Source: Firm-13 sp964579245 (GTDB taxonomy: Bacteria > Bacillota > Clostridia > Saccharofermentanales > Saccharofermentanaceae). Taken from it: a stretch of 10,113 bases of DNA. The stretch is taken from NCBI GenBank assembly GCA_964579245.1, contig CAZOFY010000076.1, forward strand, positions 1 through 10,113, in the 5' to 3' direction. This document shows positions 4,639 through 10,113 of this stretch, in pieces. Every line of letters starts with the position of its first letter. The first letter of the stretch is position 1. A program made the position numbers and the translations under genes. The notes under the pieces are model-generated. The model saw only the letters and a list, made by a program, of their open reading frames with translations, made no database searches and was not told the origin of the DNA.

Positions 4639-5022
4639 ATGGGTATTGGAGATATGTTGGGTGTTCGAGTTGAGAAGTTGAATTTGAAGGGGAATTATTC
4701 GATCCAGGAGCTTTTCGAGAAGATTAAGGGGGTCTCGTTTGAGGCCGGCACGCCGTCGCTTGTGAAGAATGGGTTTGCGTGGGTGATTGTGTTTCCGCAG
4801 TTGGACCGGAACAATCAGGTTCAGATTCTGGGATCGAATGGTAAGTTCTCGGTGCAGCGCAGCGCGCAGCCGGCGGGGGTCGACAATTTGGTGACAAATA
4901 TGGCGTTGGATAAGCTGACCGGCGGGTTGACGGGGTTTTCGGGCGCTTTCGGGGATACCAAGAAGCGCTGTATGGAATTGGCGACGATGACGGCTGAGAA
5001 GATCAATGCTTTGGGGATTTGA
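4639..5022 (+). CDS. Conserved-looking 127-aa protein of unknown function
   Basis: The start at ATG 4639 is well supported by GGGAGG seven bases upstream. The protein (MGIGDMLGVRVEKLNLKGNY...) has no signal peptide or transmembrane segment. It has an N-terminal alpha/beta-looking part (SIQELFEKIKGVSFEAGTPS, then WVIVFPQLDRNNQVQILGS), a loop RSAQPAGVDN, and a Gly/Ala-rich C-terminal helix (TKKRCMELATMTAEKINALG). I do not recognise the family. It lies 96 bases before a membrane-protein gene with the same GGGAGG-type ribosome site and about 900 bases before a large regulator, all on one strand. No terminator is visible between them, so a shared transcript and function are plausible. Confidence 0.75.
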   Translation: MGIGDMLGVRVEKLNLKGNYSIQELFEKIKGVSFEAGTPSLVKNGFAWVIVFPQLDRNNQVQILGSNGKFSVQRSAQPAGVDNLVTNMALDKLTGGLTGFSGAFGDTKKRCMELATMTAEKINALGI

Positions 5023-5118
5023 TCTGGCGCCGGTTTTCTGATTGTTGTTGGGAGGGTGCCGGGCGGAGCGTGATCTGTCGAGTCGGTATCGCGAAGAGGA
5101 TAGGGAGGGTTTATTAGG

Positions 5119-5913
5119 ATGGATGAGAATGTGAAGGATGATATGAAGGAGAACGAGGAGTTGGAGAAGGCTGCGAAGGCTGCGAAGGCTGAGAGAGTCG
5201 AGCATATCCTGGAAATTGTTGTCGTGATTATGCTTGGTATTACGGCATTGTTTACCGCATGGGCCAGCTGGGTCGGCTCGCTTCACGGCGGGAATCAGGC
5301 GGGAAATTACACGAGCAGTAACAATCTGGCTTCGGAGGGCAACTCGGAATATAACGCGGGGGTCCAGAGCATGAATCAGGATATGCTGCTCTGGAATGAG
5401 ATCAGCGATCTGCAGATTGATATTCTTTTCGCGCAGGAGAAGAATGACCAGGAAGCTGTCTCGCAAAGTGCGAACAAGCTGTTCTTCAAGCTGCAGGATA
5501 ATCTTTCCGCAGAGATGGCTCTGGCGCTTGGATGGAGCTCTGAATATGCCAGCGAAGATCCGGAGGCAATTGTTCTGGAATGGATGGCTAAGGAGGAGGC
5601 GATGTCATCGCCGTTTACAGACGAGGTCTTTGTCAGTTCGTATTTTGTGAGGGCGAACGAGCTTCTGGCGCAGTCGGATGCGGCGATGGCCCAGGGCAGC
5701 AAGGATAATACGGACGGAGACGCCTACGGTCTTGTTACCGTAATCTACGGAGTTGTACTGTTTCTATTGGGTATCGCGGGGTCCTTTAAGAGCAACAGGA
5801 ATAAATACGTCATTATTGCCGTCTCGATCATCGGATTTGCGATAGCGACGGTGTATATGTTTACGATTCCGATGCCGACGGGATTCAGCATTACCGGATT
5901 TTTCGGAATGTAG
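5119..5913 (+). CDS. Three-helix membrane protein of unknown function (DUF4337-like layout)
   Basis: A 264-aa protein starting at ATG 5119 behind GGGAGGG. Residues 1-29 are highly charged (MDENVKDDMKENEELEKAAK...), then a first membrane helix runs from about 30 to 52 (LEIVVVIMLGITALFTAWAS). A long soluble part, about 53-200, starts with a Gly/Asn/Ser-rich stretch (GGNQAGNYTSSNNLASEG) and continues with acidic helices. Two further helices follow at about 204-223 and 230-247, close together. One membrane helix followed by a helical domain and two C-terminal helices recalls DUF4337 proteins, but I do not see a decisive motif. By charge the N-terminus is probably cytoplasmic and the large domain outside. 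The regulator gene begins 30 bases after the stop, so this could be the sensor or target of that regulator. Confidence 0.75.
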   Translation: MDENVKDDMKENEELEKAAKAAKAERVEHILEIVVVIMLGITALFTAWASWVGSLHGGNQAGNYTSSNNLASEGNSEYNAGVQSMNQDMLLWNEISDLQIDILFAQEKNDQEAVSQSANKLFFKLQDNLSAEMALALGWSSEYASEDPEAIVLEWMAKEEAMSSPFTDEVFVSSYFVRANELLAQSDAAMAQGSKDNTDGDAYGLVTVIYGVVLFLLGIAGSFKSNRNKYVIIAVSIIGFAIATVYMFTIPMPTGFSITGFFGM

Positions 5914-5943
5914 GAATTATGCTACACTGAGGAGAAAACTGCC

Positions 5944-8400
5944 GTGAGCGACGGGATTTCAAATCTGGTAAGAAGTAGTGTGCGTATGACGGATCAGGAG
6001 AAACAGGACAGGATTCCCGACTATGAGCCGGAGGCCGGAAATTATATATGGCCGGCCCCGGCCGGTAAGAAAATGAGGGCGGCACAGTATTTGTCGCAGA
6101 CGGTGTACATCTTCGGAGTATCCGGCTGCGGCAAGACCGCTTTTATCCGTTCTTTTATGGGCAAGAGGAGTTACCTCTATTTTTCTGCCCGGCATTTGAA
6201 GGAAGAAGATCTCCAGATCGCTTCCGGCCGGAAGCTGACGATTGTTGTGATCGACGATCTTCATCTCCTGCGCAACGATGAACTCAAGGATGCTTTGACA
6301 AGAAGTATTGAAGAGCTTGCCGGAAGATCAGACATCTGGCTGGTTCTGTCCGGCAGATGCCGGATCCCGCCGTGGCTGACGCCGGTCTATTACCGCAGGG
6401 TTTTCGCGATCATAGAAGAGAAGGACTTCCTTCTGTCCAAAGAGGACATCACAAAATATCTCTCCGCCTGGAATCTCACACCGACCGACGAGGATTTGGA
6501 CAAGATCATACATATTTCATTCGGAATCGGGATTGTTGTGCGCCTGATAGCGATCGAGATGCAGGCGGGCGTTCCCTTTGACGCTGCCGGCATCGAGAAA
6601 ATGCGCGGCCGATACTTAGACTACATGGATCATCACGTCTATAACCAGTGGGATCTCGACATCCATGACTTCCTCATGCAGGTCTGCATTGTCGATGAGT
6701 TTGACAGACGCCTGGCAGAGATGATTACAGGAAGAAACGACGTGGGTAAGATGATCGGCCTGGCCGAGCAGCTCGGATGTTTTCTCTCCCGAAAAGAAAC
6801 CGAGGGAAACAAGGTCATCTATGAGATTCGTTTTTCCATGCGAAAAGCGATGCGAAGAAGACTCATGCGCATGTACCCCAACGAGAGATGGGAACGCCTC
6901 TATTACAACGCCGGTCTTTACTATGAACTGACAGACGATACGCCCAACGCACTCAAGATGTATCAGACTTGTCACGACATGGAGCGAATCGCGGACCTCC
7001 TTGTCGCCAATGCCAGGAAAAATCCCGCGAGCGGCCATTATTATGAACTCCGGAAATATTACTTGGGACTGCCGGATGACAGAATCCGTGAAAGTATCGA
7101 GCTAATGGCCGGTATGAGTATGCTGCAAGCGCTTCTCCTGAACGTCGAAGAGAGCGAACGATGGTACGGCGAACTCCTCAGCACCGCGACGACACTCTCG
7201 GGCAGCGCGGCCAAAGCAGCCAGAGGGAAGCTCGTCTATCTGGACATTGCTCTTCCGCAACGACGAACGATGACACTGCCGGATATATTGAAGAGTGCCG
7301 CGATTCTCATGACAAATCGCAGCATCAGTCTTCCTGAATTCTCCATAACCAGCAACCTGCCCTCGCAGCTGAACGGCGGAAAAGACTTCTGCGCATGGAC
7401 CCGCAAAGACAGAGAGCTGGCGAACCGCCTCGGCAAGGCTCTGGAACTTGTCATGGGCAAATACGGGAAAGGCCTCATCAATCTTGGCCTCGCTGAGAGT
7501 TTTCTCGAAAAAGGCGGCGACAGTTATGAGATATCCAATCTGGCCAACAAGGGCATGATGCAGGCTCAGGCCGGCGGAAAAATCGAGCAGTGCTTTGTCG
7601 CCTCTGCTATTCTGGCCTGGCTCAACGTCCTCAACAATCACGCCGACGATGCACGCGAGCTCCTTGCGAGTTTTCGAAAAAGAGTCCTTCAAGAAGGGGC
7701 TGTGCGGCTTCTGCCAAACCTCACCACACTGGAGATCCGCGTCGGGCTCTATCAGGGAAAGACATCGGAAGCGACGGATTGGCTGGAACAGACACCGGAT
7801 GAAGAGGTCGAAGTTTCCGCCCTAGACCGATACTGCTTTCTTGCGAAAGCTCGAATCTATCTGATGACCGGTCGCTACGAGCGGGCAATCAACCTCCTGC
7901 AGCGCCTTCTCTATTACGCCGACGTTATGGACCGGTGCTATATACGAATGGAGGCGGGGCTTCTGATGGCCATCGCCCGGTACCGCATGGAAGACCCCGT
8001 GTGGGAAGAGATATTCGCTCAAGTGATGACCGAAGCAGAGAGTTATCATTTTGTACGCCTTATCTCCAGAGAAGGAGCCGCTGTGAACCGAATGCTTCGC
8101 GAGACCACATGGACCGGCAATAATACCGACTATCTCGGCGCTGTCACGGCAGAGACGGAGAAAATGGCCAAGGCATATCCCGGATACCTGAAGATCATCG
8201 CGGAAGAAGCTTCATTATGTGAAAACGCAATCCGGATCCTGAAGCTCCAGGCCGAAGGACTGACAACAGCCGAAATTGCAGGCGAGCTGGCACTCAGTGT
8301 CGAAAACATCAAGTATCACAACAAACAAAACTTCAAGAAATTGGGCGTGAAAAGCAAGACAGCCGCAGTCATCGAAGCTCAAAAAAGAAAACTGATTTGA
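5944..8400 (+). CDS. MalT/LAL-like ATP-dependent LuxR-family transcriptional regulator
   Basis: An 818-aa regulator in the cytoplasm. An N-terminal STAND-type P-loop ATPase has Walker A GVSGCGKT (58-65), Walker B VVIDDLHLL (101-109) and LVLSGR (133-138) as a sensor-like strand. A winged-helix-like and a long helical, TPR-like region fill about 200-750. The last 53 residues are a LuxR-type HTH: AEGLTTAEIAGELALSVENI, then a KYHNKQNFKKLGVKSKTAAV recognition part. In this family (MalT is the model, about 900 aa) ligand and ATP binding drive oligomerisation and promoter activation. The GTG start at 5944 is chosen because GAGGAG lies nine bases upstream; an ATG at 5986 is the alternative. The gene follows the membrane-protein gene by 30 bases, so it probably shares its promoter. 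The effector is unknown. Confidence 0.9.
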   Translation: MSDGISNLVRSSVRMTDQEKQDRIPDYEPEAGNYIWPAPAGKKMRAAQYLSQTVYIFGVSGCGKTAFIRSFMGKRSYLYFSARHLKEEDLQIASGRKLTIVVIDDLHLLRNDELKDALTRSIEELAGRSDIWLVLSGRCRIPPWLTPVYYRRVFAIIEEKDFLLSKEDITKYLSAWNLTPTDEDLDKIIHISFGIGIVVRLIAIEMQAGVPFDAAGIEKMRGRYLDYMDHHVYNQWDLDIHDFLMQVCIVDEFDRRLAEMITGRNDVGKMIGLAEQLGCFLSRKETEGNKVIYEIRFSMRKAMRRRLMRMYPNERWERLYYNAGLYYELTDDTPNALKMYQTCHDMERIADLLVANARKNPASGHYYELRKYYLGLPDDRIRESIELMAGMSMLQALLLNVEESERWYGELLSTATTLSGSAAKAARGKLVYLDIALPQRRTMTLPDILKSAAILMTNRSISLPEFSITSNLPSQLNGGKDFCAWTRKDRELANRLGKALELVMGKYGKGLINLGLAESFLEKGGDSYEISNLANKGMMQAQAGGKIEQCFVASAILAWLNVLNNHADDARELLASFRKRVLQEGAVRLLPNLTTLEIRVGLYQGKTSEATDWLEQTPDEEVEVSALDRYCFLAKARIYLMTGRYERAINLLQRLLYYADVMDRCYIRMEAGLLMAIARYRMEDPVWEEIFAQVMTEAESYHFVRLISREGAAVNRMLRETTWTGNNTDYLGAVTAETEKMAKAYPGYLKIIAEEASLCENAIRILKLQAEGLTTAEIAGELALSVENIKYHNKQNFKKLGVKSKTAAVIEAQKRKLI

Positions 8401-8406
8401 ATATGC

Positions 8407-8449
8407 CGCCGCGAGTTTTCTCATCAATGCGTACTAACGAAAACCGCCA
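8407..8449. repeat. 43-bp direct repeat, left of the assembly gap
   Basis: Identical over all 43 bases to 8550-8592. It begins seven bases after the regulator's stop and ends exactly at the first N. Contains GTTTTC ... GAAAAC arms (8416-8421 and 8440-8445), and GTACTAACGAAAA (8431-8443). Confidence 0.9.
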
Positions 8450-8549
8450 NNNNNNNNNNNNNNNNNNNNNNNNNNNNNNNNNNNNNNNNNNNNNNNNNNN
8501 NNNNNNNNNNNNNNNNNNNNNNNNNNNNNNNNNNNNNNNNNNNNNNNNN
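8450..8549. other. Assembly gap of exactly 100 N
   Basis: A run of 100 N, a conventional placeholder for a gap of unknown size. The reading frame that appears to run through it is not real evidence of a gene. Confidence 0.98.
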
Positions 8550-8592
8550 CGCCGCGAGTTTTCTCATCAATGCGTACTAACGAAAACCGCCA
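8550..8592. repeat. 43-bp direct repeat, right of the assembly gap
   Basis: Identical to 8407-8449 and starts at the first base after the gap. Either a tandem repeat that broke the assembly, or two contig ends that overlap and were not merged. Confidence 0.9.
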
Positions 8593-8614
8593 CAAACTGC
8601 ATTTTCGTTAGTAC
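8574..8614. repeat. Perfect 13-bp inverted repeat
   Basis: GTACTAACGAAAA (8574-8586) and TTTTCGTTAGTAC (8602-8614) pair perfectly around a 15-base loop. No T run follows, so a terminator is unlikely. The structure looks like a small palindromic intergenic element. Confidence 0.8.
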
Positions 8615-8624
8615 AGCGGCCGAT

Positions 8625-9077
8625 ATGCATCATTTGTGCGGGATCCATGCACTATCGTCTGCGGACAGCTTTTGCAAAGGCTGCCGAAGCTGCCACACCA
8701 CGGCCAGATGTGTTTTTCGCGATGACGTGGACCGGATCATAGACGAGCTCGAATGGGCTGACGTGATCGTTTTCGTTGCGCCGTCGTATTGGGCGGATGT
8801 GCCGGGACAGTTCAAGGCATTGATTGACAGATGCACCCCGTGGTGCAACACGCACGAGCCTCATGCCTCACTTCGCGCCGGGAAAAGGGGCTATGCGATC
8901 GCCTTGCGGACCGGGCCAAGTATGCGGGAGTGCGAGAGAGTTATTGAGAGCATAGAACATTTCTATGGCCATTTGGAAATCGGGCGCTGTGGCCGGCTCG
9001 GCTTGTGTTCGGTAGACTGCAAAAAAGCTGTGGAACGGACAAAGGGCGAGATAGCAGAATTTTGCAGGACGATGTAG
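8625..9077 (+). pseudogene. 5'-truncated flavodoxin-fold NAD(P)H-dependent FMN reductase
   Basis: About 150 residues from a possible ATG at 8625 to TAG 9077. They cover the middle and end of a WrbA/FMN_red-type flavoprotein: FCKGCRSCHTTARCVFRDD (the usual C-GC-C motif before a DD), IIDELEWADVIVFVAPSYW, DVPGQFKALIDRCTPWC, and a C-terminal helix with GRCGRLG. The N-terminal strand and the FMN phosphate loop (GSPR..GNT), about 50-60 residues, are missing. Upstream the frame only runs through the repeat into the gap, without family-like sequence. No ribosome site precedes 8625. Loss by insertion of the repeat element is likely; the missing part could also lie in the gap. Enzymatic activity is improbable as it stands. 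The next gene starts nine bases after the stop. Confidence 0.65.
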
Positions 9078-9086
9078 AGGTTGGTT

Positions 9087-9746
9087 ATGACTAAGGAAGA
9101 ATTCTTAATCAGAATGAGTGCAGATCAGGAGTGGGCCCCAGGCTGGGAAGCCATCGACAATGAGTTTGATCGGCTGTATCCCGGACAGAAGCCGGAGCAT
9201 TTTGCCACAAATATGGTAAAAAGGGCCATGTTTGGCGGCGACTGTTATCTGGATGGATTCTCTGTCTACACATCGCCGAAGGCTTATAAACATATCGTGA
9301 CGTATGGAATGACAACACTTTATGCTGATGAGAATGCGTTCGGAGGCAAGCACAATGGCTGGGGTTACGAGATGACAATCAAGCTAAAAGAAGAGCAAAC
9401 ACAGAAATGTATGTGGGCCATAAATATGCTTTCCAATCTCGCCGCATACACAAACACATCGCAAAAATACTTTGCGCCGATGCAGTATATAAAAGGGAAC
9501 GGAGCATCCCTGCATACGGGTGTTAATTCAAAAATAACCGCTCTGATTACGATTTCTGACACAGAAGCAAAGACGCTAGACACCTTGTATGGGGAGACAG
9601 GTTTCATCCAAGTTGTCGGGATCACAGAACAAGAACTCGGTAAAATATTGGATGACCGCTCGAGTATCCAAAAACTGGTGGAGCGGATGAAAGAGGACAA
9701 TCCTGATTTTATAACAGATATGAACAGAGAGAAGTCGTATCTTTGA
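9087..9746 (+). CDS. Suppressor-of-fused (SUFU) domain protein
   Basis: A 219-aa cytoplasmic protein of the bacterial SUFU family. The start at ATG 9087 has AGAGG six bases upstream; a TTG at 9081 is in frame but has no spacing for it. Recognisable parts are APGWEAIDNEFDRLYPGQKP near the N-terminus, the core HIVTYGMTTLYADENAFGGK followed by GWGYEMTIKLK, and FAPMQYIKGNGASLHTGVNS in the second half. The length is normal for the family. In bacteria SUFU proteins are one of the two commonest immunity families of polymorphic toxin systems. No toxin gene is next to it here, so an orphan immunity role is a guess. It probably shares a transcript with the truncated reductase, with tandem hairpins after its stop. 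Confidence 0.85.
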   Translation: MTKEEFLIRMSADQEWAPGWEAIDNEFDRLYPGQKPEHFATNMVKRAMFGGDCYLDGFSVYTSPKAYKHIVTYGMTTLYADENAFGGKHNGWGYEMTIKLKEEQTQKCMWAINMLSNLAAYTNTSQKYFAPMQYIKGNGASLHTGVNSKITALITISDTEAKTLDTLYGETGFIQVVGITEQELGKILDDRSSIQKLVERMKEDNPDFITDMNREKSYL

Positions 9747-9754
9747 TGCGCCGC

Positions 9755-9877
9755 ACCGAAAAAAGCGACTGCTTTTTGATTAGCAGTACCGAGAGAAAAA
9801 GCGACTGCTTTTTTATTGGCTGTACCGAGAGAAAGCGACTGCTTTTTGAATAGCAGTACCGAGAGAAAAAGCGACTG
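9755..9877. repeat. Tandem array of terminator-like hairpins (3.6 units)
   Basis: Units begin at 9755, 9788, 9824 and 9858, each starting ACCGA; they are 33, 36 and 34 bases long and the fourth is cut short. Each full unit has A5-GC, GACT, GC-T5 (for example 9760-9766 with 9771-9777), a 7-bp stem with T on one side and A on the other, so it could end transcription in both directions. The first lies 14 bases after the SUFU stop. Confidence 0.85.
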
Positions 9878-9950
9878 AAAGGTCGAAATGAAAGAGAAGT
9901 ACAAAGAATTTTTTCGCCGCGACTGCTTAGCCCAAAAAGCTTATAATAAC

Positions 9951-9980
9951 AAGGCATCTCGTTTCAGATTGCCTTTATTT
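9951..9980 (+). terminator. Possible terminator
   Basis: AAGGCA-TCT pairs with AGA-T-TGCCTT around CGTTTC, with one bulged base, followed by TATTT. It stands alone, 74 bases after the hairpin array; no gene runs into it. Confidence 0.4.
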
Positions 9981-10017
9981 GCTTAAAGATTCGAGTGGAT
10001 GCGAAGAGAAAATTTGA

Positions 10018-10061
10018 AAATACCGCCTAAAACAGTCAGGTCGCGAATCAAGGCGGTATTT
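10018..10061. repeat. Perfect 11-bp inverted repeat in the right-end non-coding stretch
   Basis: AAATACCGCCT (10018-10028) and AGGCGGTATTT (10051-10061) pair perfectly around a 22-base loop. A/T-flanked GC arms suggest a bidirectional terminator for genes beyond the window. The rest of 9878-10113 holds no gene that I can see. Confidence 0.6.
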
Positions 10062-10113
10062 CCGCTCCGCGCGACGGGTTGAAAACGAGATTTTACGGCC
10101 TAGAACGGCCAAA

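Noticed and set aside
4585..5466. A 293-codon open frame on the minus strand.
   Set aside because: It lies antisense to two plus-strand genes with good ribosome sites; its product is rich in Leu/Arg/Ser/His and looks like a frame shadow.
7102..7692. A 196-codon minus-strand frame.
   Set aside because: Antisense to the middle of the 818-codon regulator; no ribosome site or family features.
8397..8624. An apparent N-terminal extension of the reductase through the N run.
   Set aside because: N cannot support a frame, and the flanking codons are the 43-bp repeat, with no flavodoxin-like sequence.
9365..9904. A minus-strand frame with repeated SLGTANQKAVAF segments.
   Set aside because: The repetition comes from the tandem hairpin array read in one frame, and the rest is antisense to the SUFU gene.

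Overview
The window looks like a draft or metagenome-assembled contig from a Gram-positive anaerobe, most likely a member of the Clostridia. The clues are strong GGAGG-type ribosome sites, a BspA-like leucine-rich-repeat lipoprotein, Firmicutes-type phage head genes, a large MalT-like LuxR regulator and a run of exactly 100 N (8450-8549). The lineage is an inference; there is no rRNA or other marker gene.

Left part (1 to about 3430): a decayed, mosaic prophage region. On the minus strand lie the end of a MuF-type minor capsid protein with a C-terminal toxin-like domain (DUF6883-like, 1609-2285), a small DUF4926-like gene that may be its immunity partner (1446-1622), two terminators, a frameshifted scaffolding gene (815-1320), a CPCC cysteine-rich protein (444-635) with its own terminator, and the N-terminus of a second scaffolding gene (50-301). 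On the plus strand are two coupled, frameshifted small genes (2339-2909). The frameshifts fall in short homopolymers, while the genes further right are long and intact, so decay is more likely than poor base calling.

The most interesting stretch is 2930-3180. It has no protein gene and no cas gene, but holds sequences resembling CRISPR repeats of three types within 250 bases: a 29-nt type I-E-like hairpin (2930-2958), a type V-A (Cas12a) mini-array of a degenerate repeat, a 29-nt spacer and a near-canonical 36-nt repeat (2993-3093), and the 3' half of a type I-C-like repeat (3163-3180). Orphan repeats in phage-derived DNA suggest RNA-based anti-CRISPRs or an array relic.

Middle (3443-4560): a BspA-like lipoprotein gene, then more phage debris: a second copy of the C-terminus of the 2669-2909 gene, a terminator 41/44 identical to the one at 1392-1435 but inverted, and a scaffolding-gene fragment fused to it.

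Right part (4639-10113): intact, all plus strand. An unrecognised 127-aa protein, an unrecognised three-helix membrane protein, and an 818-aa ATPase/LuxR regulator probably form one locus. After it come the assembly gap flanked by an exact 43-bp repeat, a 5'-truncated flavodoxin-like FMN reductase, a SUFU-domain protein (often an immunity protein in bacteria), and tandem terminator-like hairpins.
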